A stretch of DNA of 29,672 nucleotides from JBBQER01 sp038320885 (GTDB lineage: Bacteria > Actinomycetota > Acidimicrobiia > IMCC26256 > PALSA-610). The translations under genes and the position numbers were made by a program. The stretch spans positions 1 through 29,672 of the forward strand of contig JBBQER010000048.1 of assembly GCA_038320885.1 (NCBI GenBank), in the 5' to 3' direction. The stretch's first letter is position 1. Every line of letters starts with the position of its first letter. Positions 21,222 to 29,141 of the stretch are shown in pieces. Under the pieces are notes generated by a model, which was given only the letters and a program-made list of their open reading frames with translations, did not search any database and was not told where the DNA came from.

Positions 21222-23648
21222 TCAGGTCGGCGAGGTCGGCGTTTCGATGGGGTCGGGTTGGAACGCGATCGACAGCGCGTGCGCGAGTTGTGATGTCGTG
21301 AACGGCTTGCGCAGGTGTTGATAGCCGGCGCTCGCGTCGTCGCCGTCGCCTCCACCATTGAGCGTCGTGCCCGGCGTGTAGCCCGACATGAGAATGATGC
21401 GCAGCTCCGGTCGGGATTCGCGCAGGTGCTCGATGAGCTCCGGACCCGAGATGCCGGGCATGACGGAGTCGGTCAGCACGAGATCGAACGTGCGTTGCTC
21501 GACGGCCTGCAGCGCGTCCGACCCACTCGTCGCGCTCCTCACGGCAAAGCCGAGGCGCTCGAGTCGGTGCGCCAGCGCGCTCCGCACGGCGTCATCGTCC
21601 TCGACGAGCAGGATGCGCGTTCCCGCGCCGTCGATCTCCGCGGTGGCCGTCGGTGCCGTCGGGTCGAGCTCACCGAAGCGGCGGGCGAACGAGATCTCGA
21701 AGGTCGTCCCCTCGTCCATCCTCGTGTGCACCTCGATGCGACCTTCCATCCCCGTCACGATGGACTGCACGGTCGAGAGCCCGAGGCCCGTGCCCTGGCC
21801 CGGATCCTTGGTGGTGAGGAAGGGTTCGAACATGTGATCACGCACGTCCGGGGGGATGCCGGTGCCGGTGTCGGTCACCGAGAGAACGACGCGATCGTTC
21901 TGCGGCGCGTCGTCGTCGAAGTCGATGGCGGTCGCGATCCACAGCACGCCGCCCGCCGGCATCGCATCTCGCGCGTTGACCGCCAGATTGAGGATCACCT
22001 GTTCGAGATGCGTCGGATCGCCGACGATCTCGGTCGAGCAGTCGGTCGTCGTGATCTGGAGCTGTACGTGCTCGCCGAGGCTGCGCCGGAGGAGTGGCTC
22101 CATGCCGGAGACGATCTCGTTGAGCTCCACGACCCGCGGCTCGGCGCGGTCACGCTGCGCGAACGTGAGGAGTTGGCGTACCAGTGCCGCGCCGCGTACG
22201 GCGGAACGTTGGATCTCGTCGGCGTACTCGCGCGGCCGGCCGTCGGGAACGTAGTCGGTCAACAGCTCGGCCGACGCGAGGATCGCGGCCAGCAGGTTGT
22301 TGAAGTCGTGCGCCACGCCACCGGCGAGTTGCCCCACCGCCTCGAGTCGTTGCGATCGCCGCAGCGCCTCCTGGAGCTCGGCCTCACGGATCTCGTTCGT
22401 GCTCTGGACCGTGATGTCGCTGATCGCGCCGAGCACGCGCCGAACCGGGTTCCCGCCCGCGTCGCCCGCGTCGGCGGCATCGAGCGGTGAGAACCGGAGC
22501 CGCGCGTGGCGCACCTCGCCGCTCCCGTCGCAGATGCGGAGCGCCGTCTCGCAAACGTGCTCGGGCTCGAGCGTGTACATACGCTCCCACAGCCGGTCGG
22601 CGTCGCCGCGATCGTCGGGGTGAACCGTCGCGTACAAGCCGTTGGGAACCGCGATCGCGTCGAGCGTGTGCCCGAAGAAGTCGGAGCGGTTGAGCACCTC
22701 GCTCGTACCCTGTTCGAGGTCGAGCAGCACGATGAGGTCGGGTGAGTCGCGCACGATCGTGCGGAACCGTTCTTCGGAAGCGCGCAGCTCGGTCGCAACG
22801 CGGTGCTGTTCGGCGAGAGCTTCGTCGAGGACGCGATTCTCGACGCCGAGATAGCGTACGGCGGCGCCCCGGCGCGCGACCACGACGCCGGCAGCCAGCG
22901 CGAGCAACGTGAGTGCGATACCGGCGACGAGCACGAGCGCGGGAAGCGAGATCCCGAACAGGCCCGGCGGTCGGTCGCTGACGCCGACGAGGAGCGTGAC
23001 ATTCGAGCCGGCGAACGAGACCGGCTCGTGCCACGCTACGAGATCCTTCGCGTGCGCCGCGTTGCCGAGCACTTCCTGCGGATGGGCGCCGCGTGTGACC
23101 AGTGAGAAGCCGACACTCGACGGCGCCGTCGCGGGCAGCGCGACCTCGAGGTAGACGGCCGCACTTCCGTGGGCCGCGCCCGCGGCGAACCCGAGATCGA
23201 ACGTCTGGCGGTCGTGGCGGAATGCAACGAGGGTCGAGCCGCTTGCCGATGCGAGCGGCGCGCGCTCGCTGCGCGCAAGGAGTCCGGCCGTCAGCAGGCT
23301 CGTATCCCCGACCCGCGCGACGACGCGCGACCCATTGCGCGACCGGTCGATGAGTGCCATGCCCGCGAGCGTCGAGCTGGCGTTGACGTCGGGCCCGAGC
23401 ACGGCTTGGAACCGTTTCGGGTCGAGCCCGCTCGTCGCGACGACACCGTTGGCGGTGGCGAGGATCTGGTCGACCGACGCCGTGAGGTGCTGCACGCCGA
23501 GGAGTGCCTGGGCCGCCGGACGATCCACCCGTTCGCGATCGAGCTTCGCGACGTCGCCGCGCACCACGACGAAGAGGCTCGAGGTGGCGATGGCGCCGAC
23601 GACGGCGATCAGCGCACTGGTCCGGAGGATGCGCGAACGAAGTGACAT
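21222..23648 (-). CDS. Membrane hybrid histidine kinase: extracytoplasmic sensor, PAS, HisKA, HATPase, receiver
   Basis: An 808-residue protein. Membrane helices at about 10-30 and 232-258 bracket an outer sensor of about 200 residues with no recognised fold. A PAS domain lies at about 287-415 (SEERFRTIVRDSPDLIVLLD, VHPDDR). The kinase has H447 in GGVAHDFNNLLAA, the N box NLAVNARDAM, TDTGTGIPP and GTGLGLSTV. The C-terminal receiver (about 677-797) has EDDD at 693-696, phospho-acceptor D727 in VLTDSVMPG and K781. All phosphotransfer residues are intact. ATG 23648 has GAGGA seven bases upstream. It begins eight bases after the surface-protein gene, so the two are one operon. No output domain is present, so the signal must leave by phosphorelay or the receiver tunes the kinase. 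Confidence 0.94.
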   Translation of the reverse strand: MSLRSRILRTSALIAVVGAIATSSLFVVVRGDVAKLDRERVDRPAAQALLGVQHLTASVDQILATANGVVATSGLDPKRFQAVLGPDVNASSTLAGMALIDRSRNGSRVVARVGDTSLLTAGLLARSERAPLASASGSTLVAFRHDRQTFDLGFAAGAAHGSAAVYLEVALPATAPSSVGFSLVTRGAHPQEVLGNAAHAKDLVAWHEPVSFAGSNVTLLVGVSDRPPGLFGISLPALVLVAGIALTLLALAAGVVVARRGAAVRYLGVENRVLDEALAEQHRVATELRASEERFRTIVRDSPDLIVLLDLEQGTSEVLNRSDFFGHTLDAIAVPNGLYATVHPDDRGDADRLWERMYTLEPEHVCETALRICDGSGEVRHARLRFSPLDAADAGDAGGNPVRRVLGAISDITVQSTNEIREAELQEALRRSQRLEAVGQLAGGVAHDFNNLLAAILASAELLTDYVPDGRPREYADEIQRSAVRGAALVRQLLTFAQRDRAEPRVVELNEIVSGMEPLLRRSLGEHVQLQITTTDCSTEIVGDPTHLEQVILNLAVNARDAMPAGGVLWIATAIDFDDDAPQNDRVVLSVTDTGTGIPPDVRDHMFEPFLTTKDPGQGTGLGLSTVQSIVTGMEGRIEVHTRMDEGTTFEISFARRFGELDPTAPTATAEIDGAGTRILLVEDDDAVRSALAHRLERLGFAVRSATSGSDALQAVEQRTFDLVLTDSVMPGISGPELIEHLRESRPELRIILMSGYTPGTTLNGGGDGDDASAGYQHLRKPFTTSQLAHALSIAFQPDPIETPTSPT

Positions 23649-23656
23649 GCCGTTCC

Positions 23657-24535
23657 TCACGCCGCCGGGCCCGGCTCGGGCGTGTCGCCGGCGCGTTGTC
23701 GCGATCGTCGCAACCAGTACGGCGCCGCGACCGCGGCCACCACCAGCGCGAGCAGCAGCAGCCACGCGAGCCAACCGAGCCCGCCCGATCCCTGGACGCG
23801 CGCGGCCGACAGCCCCGGAACACTCAGGTCCGCGGCGCGGGCCTGCGCGGCCCGGCTGATGTCGACCTGGACCGCGCGCGGCCGCGTCGTGCCGGAACCG
23901 CCATTGCCGGACCCGCCGTTCTCCGAACCGGGGGTGGTGCCGGCACTGCCGCGCGAGCTGTCCGGGGGAACACCGCCGAACACGGGGACGGTCGAGCCCG
24001 AGCCGCCGCCTCCGCCGGGCTTCGGGTTTCCGTCGGTCGGAGGAGTCGTGCTGCCGGTTGAGTGCCGCTTGGTGGTGGGCGTGGTCGGGTTCGTCGTGCC
24101 GGGCGTCGTCGTCGTGGTGGGCAGGGTTGTGGCCGGCGGCGCGGTGACGGTGAACGTCTGCGGTGTGTACAACGTGGTGAGTGACGGCAGCCCGTCGCTC
24201 ACGCACAACGCGGCGACCACCGCCGCAGCGGGGGACGCGCCGGCGGGGACGGTGAAGGATCCGTGCCATAACCCGTACCCGGTCACGGGTACCCGCGTCG
24301 ACACCTGGAGGGTCGGCGCCGTCACGGCCACGTAGTCGCTGGCGGCCGAGACCGTCAGCCCCGGTGAACAACCGGAACTGCCGACGATCACGACGGTCGC
24401 GGGTGGTCCCGACGCGGGGGAGAGGGTGAACGACGTGATCGCGGCGCGGGCGGCTCCGGCCGAGACCCAGCCGGCAGCGACGAGCAGGGCCGCCAGACCG
24501 GACAGGAGGCGGGTTCGCCGCATCGGTGTCGCCAT
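23657..24535 (-). CDS. Surface protein with signal peptide, IPT-like domain, Thr/Gly linker and C-terminal membrane anchor
   Basis: A 292-residue protein. A signal peptide (RRTRLLSGLAALLVAAG, cleavage near ARA) precedes a beta domain that starts ITSFTLSPASGPPATVVIVG, as in IPT/TIG-type folds, to about residue 130. A Thr/Pro run, a Gly/Ser-rich stretch, and a final membrane helix (GLGWLAWLLLLALVVAAVAA) with RRSRQR after it complete an anchored surface protein. There is no LPXTG. GGAGG lies upstream of ATG 24535; GTG 24538 is an equal alternative. The gene is eight bases before the hybrid kinase, so it may present or be the sensed element. It is divergent from the OmpR regulator at 24691. Confidence 0.85.
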   Translation of the reverse strand: MATPMRRTRLLSGLAALLVAAGWVSAGAARAAITSFTLSPASGPPATVVIVGSSGCSPGLTVSAASDYVAVTAPTLQVSTRVPVTGYGLWHGSFTVPAGASPAAAVVAALCVSDGLPSLTTLYTPQTFTVTAPPATTLPTTTTTPGTTNPTTPTTKRHSTGSTTPPTDGNPKPGGGGGSGSTVPVFGGVPPDSSRGSAGTTPGSENGGSGNGGSGTTRPRAVQVDISRAAQARAADLSVPGLSAARVQGSGGLGWLAWLLLLALVVAAVAAPYWLRRSRQRAGDTPEPGPAA

Positions 24536-24634
24536 CACGTCTTTCCTCCAGGCCGGCTGACACGCCGGTCGCCCGTCGTCCCGGAACATCGGCACATCCA
24601 CGGCCCCGGATTGAGCAATTGCGGGAGATCGCCG

Positions 24635-24664
24635 TTCACGTTCGCCGTTCCGCCGGCCGATAAC
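24635..24664 (+). promoter_or_regulatory. Candidate promoter of the OmpR regulator at 24691
   Basis: TTCACG (24635-24640) and GATAAC (24659-24664) are 18 bases apart, facing the regulator, in the 155-base divergent space. GTTC occurs three times at steps of six and seven bases (24634, 24640, 24647). Both boxes are only partial matches. Confidence 0.3.
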
Positions 24665-24690
24665 CGATACGCACCAAGGCGGAACGACCT

Positions 24691-25407
24691 GTGAACAGAC
24701 AGCCGGCGGAACTCCCGGAATCGCCCCGCGCGCCGCGCCGGGTCCTCGTCGTCGACGACGACGACGTCATCCGATCGCTCGTGCGCGACGGCATGGAGCG
24801 TGAAGGCTTCGAGGTATGCCTGGCCGGCGACGGCGAGGGCGCGCTGCGCCTGCTCGCCGAGGGAGCGCCCGACCTCGTCGTCCTCGATGTGAACCTCCCG
24901 GCCATCGGCGGGTTCGACGTGCTCTCCGCCATCCGGGACTCGAGCGACGTTCCCGTCATCCTGCTCACCGGACGGGTCGACGAGGTCGATCGCGTCCTCG
25001 GGCTCGAGCTCGGCGCCGACGACTACGTCGTGAAGCCCTTTTCGCCGCGCGAGCTCGCTTCGCGTGCTCGCGCAATCCTGCGACGCGTCGCGCCGGACAC
25101 CAAGCGCGCGCTCGATTTCGGTGACCTGCGCATAGACGTGAAGGCGAGAGAAGTGCAGGTTCGGGGCGCGCCGGTGCCCCTGACTGCTCGCGAGTACGAC
25201 CTCCTGACCTTCCTCGCCCGGTCGCCGCGGCAGGTGTTCTCGCACAGTGAGCTGCTCGCCCAGGTGTGGCAGTCGAATGCCGACTGGCAGGATCCCGCGA
25301 CCGTCACCGAGTACGTGCGCCGGATCCGGGTCAAGATCGAGGCGGATCGCAATCAGCCCCGATGGATTCGCACGGTGCGCGCCGCGGGCTACGCCTTCAA
25401 CCCTTGA
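24691..25407 (+). CDS. OmpR/PhoB-family response regulator without adjacent matching kinase
   Basis: A 238-residue regulator. The receiver (about 16-130) has VDDDD at 21-25, D66 in VVLDVNLPA, T93 in LLTGR and K115 in VVKPF. The winged helix (about 140-236) ends in WIRTVRAAGYAF. The start is GTG 24691 with GGCGGAA upstream; the first 15 residues are a Pro-rich extension. No classical kinase is next to it in the same direction. The divergent hybrid kinase operon at 21222-24535 is the nearest possible partner. Downstream, 163 bases later, is a stand-alone receiver. Confidence 0.93.
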   Translation: MNRQPAELPESPRAPRRVLVVDDDDVIRSLVRDGMEREGFEVCLAGDGEGALRLLAEGAPDLVVLDVNLPAIGGFDVLSAIRDSSDVPVILLTGRVDEVDRVLGLELGADDYVVKPFSPRELASRARAILRRVAPDTKRALDFGDLRIDVKAREVQVRGAPVPLTAREYDLLTFLARSPRQVFSHSELLAQVWQSNADWQDPATVTEYVRRIRVKIEADRNQPRWIRTVRAAGYAFNP

Positions 25408-25570
25408 TTTCGTGGGCATGGCTCACGACATCGGCGGATCGCCGGGGTGAATGCACCCATCGCCTCCCTACCTTGTCCCAACACTGGCGCGCAGAATTGA
25501 GGCTGCAGTGGGGTAGTTCGCGGCCCCGTTCGCCGATGACCGGAGAGACGACAGCACGGAAGGACCGGTC

Positions 25571-26119
25571 ATGACCCTGCTGAACGTGGACACCGACCTC
25601 TCCTCGGTCGAGGACACCCTCGAAGACGAGCTGGATCCGAACGCCGACTCGCTCGAGCTCAGGGTCGAAGACAGCCGCATCATGGTGGTCGACGACGATC
25701 CGCGTGTCGCGCTCCTGATGTCGAGACTCCTGGAGCGCGAAGGCTTCCGGCACGTCGTGACCGTGGAGGACGGGAGGCGGGCGGTCGACATCGTGCTCGA
25801 TCATCCGCCCGACGTCGTCGTGCTCGACGTGCATCTTCCGGGACTCGACGGCTTCGAGGTGCTGCGCGAGATCGTGCGGCACGACGGAGTGATCGGCCGC
25901 GTCACCGGTGTGGTCGCAGTGAGCGGCGACGCCAGTCCGACCACCTGCCAGACGATGCTCTGTGCCGGCGCCGACGACTTCATCTCCCGTCCGTTCGCGA
26001 ACGGCGAATTCGCACTCCGGGTCCGGCAGATCGCGCACCGGACCCGGTCGCTCCGCCGGGCGCTGGGCTACGTCCGGCTCCTGGACGGAAACCTGCACGA
26101 CCCGTCGCACCCCGCCTGA
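25571..26119 (+). CDS. Stand-alone receiver-domain protein with acidic N-terminal extension
   Basis: A 182-residue protein. Residues 1-33 form an acidic extension (DLSSVEDTLEDELDPNADS). Residues 36-160 form a receiver with VVDDDP (39-44), phospho-acceptor D86 in VVLDVHLPG and S118. The conserved lysine that contacts the phosphate is replaced by Arg140 (FISRPF). No output domain follows. Such proteins usually pass phosphate between kinases or bind a partner. GGAAGGA upstream of ATG 25571 is a good ribosome binding site. It lies between an OmpR regulator and a diguanylate cyclase, facing the same way. A short GGGTG/CACCC hairpin (25445-25458) separates it from the regulator. Confidence 0.9.
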   Translation: MTLLNVDTDLSSVEDTLEDELDPNADSLELRVEDSRIMVVDDDPRVALLMSRLLEREGFRHVVTVEDGRRAVDIVLDHPPDVVVLDVHLPGLDGFEVLREIVRHDGVIGRVTGVVAVSGDASPTTCQTMLCAGADDFISRPFANGEFALRVRQIAHRTRSLRRALGYVRLLDGNLHDPSHPA

Positions 26120-26145
26120 CGGGCGCCGAGCGCCGCGTTCGGGGG

Positions 26146-26174
26146 TTAGGTCGGCTCCCGGCCCTTCCGATAGT
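26146..26174 (+). promoter_or_regulatory. Promoter of the diguanylate cyclase gene
   Basis: TTAGGT (26146-26151) and GATAGT (26169-26174) are separated by exactly 17 bases. The -10 box ends five bases before GTG 26180, so the transcript should start at or next to the start codon. Confidence 0.45.
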
Positions 26175-26179
26175 GAATC

Positions 26180-27481
26180 GTGGAGTTACCGGCGGAGCTG
26201 GCACGGGCGATCGTTTCGCACTCGAGCGACGGTCTCGTCGTCGTGGACGGCGACGGAACCGTGCGCTACGCGAGCCCGACGACCGACGCGATGCTGGGCT
26301 ACGAGCCCGGCGCGGCCGCGGGGCGCAACGCGTTCGAGCTCGTGCATCCCGACGACCAGATCGCCGCGCTCGAAGGGTTCGCGTCGACGATGGGCTCCCC
26401 CGACTCGCGGCCGCTTCCGTTGCTCATGCGTCTGCGCCGGGCCGACGGCGGTTGGCAGCAGACCGAGATCATCGCGACCAACCACCTCGCCGACGAGAAC
26501 GTGAGCGGTTTGCTCCTGAACATCCGCGATGTCGAGCGCAGCATGCGCACCGAAGAAGCGCTGCGCCAGAGCGAGGCACACCACCGGCTCATCGTCGAGC
26601 TCGCGCGCGAAGGCATCTGGACGGTCGACGCGGCGGGGCGGACCACGTTCGCGAATCGCGCGATGGCCGACATGCTCGACACCACCGTCAGCGAGATGCT
26701 CGAGCACCAGATGCTCGACTTCATGGACGACGAGATCAAGGCGGTTGCGGCTGACAACGTCGACAGCTTCGGGTCCGGCGTCGCCCGGGAGAGCGACGTG
26801 CAGCTCAAGACGCGTACGGGTCGGTGGGTGTGGACGCGCATGAACGTCAGTCCGATCATCGATCATCTCGGTTTGTATCTGGGCGCCGTCGCGCTGGTGA
26901 CCGACATCACCGAGCGCCGGGTACTCGAGCAGCGGCTCGAGGCGGATGCGCGCCAGGACGCGCTCACCGGCGTCGCCAACCGGACCGCGCTCTTCGAGTC
27001 ACTCGGGATCAAGCTCGCGGGCGGCCGCCGGGTCGCCGCGCTCTACATCGATCTCGACGGGTTTAAGAACGTCAACGACGTGTTCGGCCACGCGGTGGGC
27101 GACGAGGTGCTGCGGACCGTCGCGGCCCGGCTCTCGGGTGTGGTCCGCACGGGCGACATCGTGGCGCGCGTCGGCGGCGACGAGTTCGTCGTCGTGTCCG
27201 ACTCGTTCGAGGATCCGAGCGAGGCGGTCGCGCTGGGCTGCCGGATTCGCGACGTCCTGGCCCGGCGGGTGAGCATCTCGGCGACGCACGTCGACGTCGG
27301 CGCCAGCGTCGGCATCGCGTTCGTGCGGGGCGCCGACGCCGACTCGCTGCTCTCCGCCGCGGATCAGGCGCTCTACTGCGCGAAGCGCGCGGGGAGGGGC
27401 CGGGTGGAGCTGAGCAACGCGGCGGCCACGACCTCGTCGGCGAGCTGGGCGCTGCGCCGGATCGAGCGATCCCGCGCCTGA
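26180..27481 (+). CDS. PAS-PAS-GGDEF diguanylate cyclase
   Basis: A 433-residue soluble protein. PAS 1 is at about 4-118 (ARAIVSHSSDGLVVVDGDG, VHPDDQ) and PAS 2 at about 131-250 (AREGIWTVDAAG, VTDITERR). The GGDEF domain is at about 257-412, with DALTGVANR at its start, DLDGFKNVND, and an intact GGDEF at 332-336. R323-x2-D326 stands five residues before it, the inhibitory site that binds c-di-GMP. It should therefore make c-di-GMP from GTP under product feedback. No EAL domain is present. The ligand of the PAS domains cannot be told. GTG 26180 has no Shine-Dalgarno and probably gives a leaderless message. Confidence 0.94.
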   Translation: MELPAELARAIVSHSSDGLVVVDGDGTVRYASPTTDAMLGYEPGAAAGRNAFELVHPDDQIAALEGFASTMGSPDSRPLPLLMRLRRADGGWQQTEIIATNHLADENVSGLLLNIRDVERSMRTEEALRQSEAHHRLIVELAREGIWTVDAAGRTTFANRAMADMLDTTVSEMLEHQMLDFMDDEIKAVAADNVDSFGSGVARESDVQLKTRTGRWVWTRMNVSPIIDHLGLYLGAVALVTDITERRVLEQRLEADARQDALTGVANRTALFESLGIKLAGGRRVAALYIDLDGFKNVNDVFGHAVGDEVLRTVAARLSGVVRTGDIVARVGGDEFVVVSDSFEDPSEAVALGCRIRDVLARRVSISATHVDVGASVGIAFVRGADADSLLSAADQALYCAKRAGRGRVELSNAAATTSSASWALRRIERSRA

Positions 27482-27494
27482 TTACGATGCGGTC

Positions 27495-29114
27495 GTGGCT
27501 GAGTACGACGTCGTAGTCGTGGGGGCCGGGTTCGCCGGCATGTACATGTTGCACCGGGCCCGGGGCATCGGGCTGTCGGTGCGGGTGTTCGAGGCCGGCG
27601 ACGGCGTGGGTGGGACCTGGTACTGGAATCGCTATCCCGGCGCGCGCTGCGACGTCGAGAGTATGGAGTACTCCTACCAGTTCGACGACGAGCTCCAACA
27701 GGAATGGGAGTGGACCGAGCGCTACGCGACCCAGCCCGAGATCCTCGGCTACGCGAACCACGTTGCCGACCGGTTCGACCTGCGGCGCGACATCCAGTTC
27801 GACACGCGCGTGCTGTCGGCGACCTACGACGACGCGACCTCCCGCTGGACCCTCCGCACTGATGGGGGCACCGATGGCCGCACCGACGACGGCGACGAGG
27901 TGTCGGCGCAGTTCCTGATCATGGCGACGGGGTGCCTGTCGTCGGCGCGCATTCCCGACTTCCCGGGACTCGACTCGTTCGAGGGCGAGACGTACCACAC
28001 CGGTCGCTGGCCGCATGACGGAGTCGACTTCGGCGGCAAGCGCGTCGCCGTGGTCGGCACCGGTTCGTCGGGCATCCAGTCGATCCCGATCATCGCCCGG
28101 CAGGCGCGGGAGCTCGTCGTGTTCCAGCGCACCGCCAGCTACTCCGTGCCCGCGTACAACGCGCCGCTCGACGAAGTGGAGAAGCGGAAGATCAAGGAGA
28201 ACTACGCGGCCTTCCGCGCCCAGAACAGCCTGATGCCGACGGCGATCGGGTCGCGGCTCCCGGTACCCGAGGTGTCGGCGCTCGAGGTCGACCCCGCCGA
28301 GCGCGAGAGCGTCTACGAGGAGCGATGGGAGCAGGGTGGCCTGCCGTTCCTCGGCGCGTTCATCGATCTGCTTCTCGACAAGAAGGCCAACGACACGGCG
28401 GCCGAGTTCGTGCGCGCCAAGATCCGCGAGATCGTGAAGGATCCCGACGTCGCGGCGCGCCTCACCCCGACGACGGTCATCGGGTGCAAGCGCCTGTGCG
28501 TCGACACGGGGTACTTCGCGACGTTCAATCGCGACAACGTCGAGCTGGTCGACGTGAGCTCGGAGCCCATTTCCGAGATCACGCCCCACGGCTTGCGCGT
28601 CGGCGACCGCGAGTTCGAATTCGACTGCATCGTCTTCGCCACCGGATTCGACGCGATGACGGGCGCGCTCCTGAGCATCGAAATTCGCGGACGCGACGGC
28701 CGGACGTTGCAGGACGCGTGGTCGGCGGGTCCGCGCACCTATCTGGGTCTCAACTCAGTGGGCTTCCCGAACTTCTTCACGATCTCGGGGCCCGGCAGCC
28801 CGTCGGTGCTGACGAACATGATCGTGTCCATCGAGCAGCACGTGAACTGGATCACCGACTGCATCGGGTACCTGCGCGAGAACGGGCATCGCCGCATCGA
28901 GGCGACGCTCGAGGCGCAGGACGCGTGGGTCGACTTCGTCAACGTGGTCGCCGACTTCACGCTGTTCCCGTCGTGCAACTCGTGGTATCTCGGCGCCAAC
29001 GTGCCCGGGAAGCCGCGGGTGTTCATGCCGCTGCTCGGCTTCCCGACGTACGCGGCGAAATGCGACGACGTCGCGGCGAAGGGTTACGAAGGCTTCGTGT
29101 TGTCGAGTACATAG
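27495..29114 (+). CDS. Flavin-binding monooxygenase, Baeyer-Villiger type (cyclohexanone monooxygenase-like)
   Basis: A 539-residue class B flavoprotein monooxygenase. The FAD site is GAGFAG (10-15) with VGGTWYWNRYPGARC (38-52). The Baeyer-Villiger fingerprint FEGETYHTGRWP (162-173) has its key His168 and Trp172. The NADPH site is VVGTGSSG (187-193). Such enzymes insert oxygen next to ketones using NADPH and O2; cyclic ketones, steroids and phenylacetone are known substrates, and none can be chosen here. GTG 27495 has no Shine-Dalgarno; TACGAT lies exactly six bases upstream (27483-27488). The acyltransferase gene follows by 27 bases, so a joint role in lipid or ketone metabolism is plausible. 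Confidence 0.94.
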   Translation: MAEYDVVVVGAGFAGMYMLHRARGIGLSVRVFEAGDGVGGTWYWNRYPGARCDVESMEYSYQFDDELQQEWEWTERYATQPEILGYANHVADRFDLRRDIQFDTRVLSATYDDATSRWTLRTDGGTDGRTDDGDEVSAQFLIMATGCLSSARIPDFPGLDSFEGETYHTGRWPHDGVDFGGKRVAVVGTGSSGIQSIPIIARQARELVVFQRTASYSVPAYNAPLDEVEKRKIKENYAAFRAQNSLMPTAIGSRLPVPEVSALEVDPAERESVYEERWEQGGLPFLGAFIDLLLDKKANDTAAEFVRAKIREIVKDPDVAARLTPTTVIGCKRLCVDTGYFATFNRDNVELVDVSSEPISEITPHGLRVGDREFEFDCIVFATGFDAMTGALLSIEIRGRDGRTLQDAWSAGPRTYLGLNSVGFPNFFTISGPGSPSVLTNMIVSIEQHVNWITDCIGYLRENGHRRIEATLEAQDAWVDFVNVVADFTLFPSCNSWYLGANVPGKPRVFMPLLGFPTYAAKCDDVAAKGYEGFVLSST

Positions 29115-29141
29115 GAAGCCGACCACAGACGGAGGTTGGGC

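Noticed and set aside
20198..21358. 386-codon minus-strand frame opposite the PLP decarboxylase
   Set aside because: The plus strand has all PLP-enzyme motifs; the opposite frame has none.
22384..23823. Arg-rich frames overlapping the hybrid kinase
   Set aside because: They are alternative frames of the kinase gene, without motifs.
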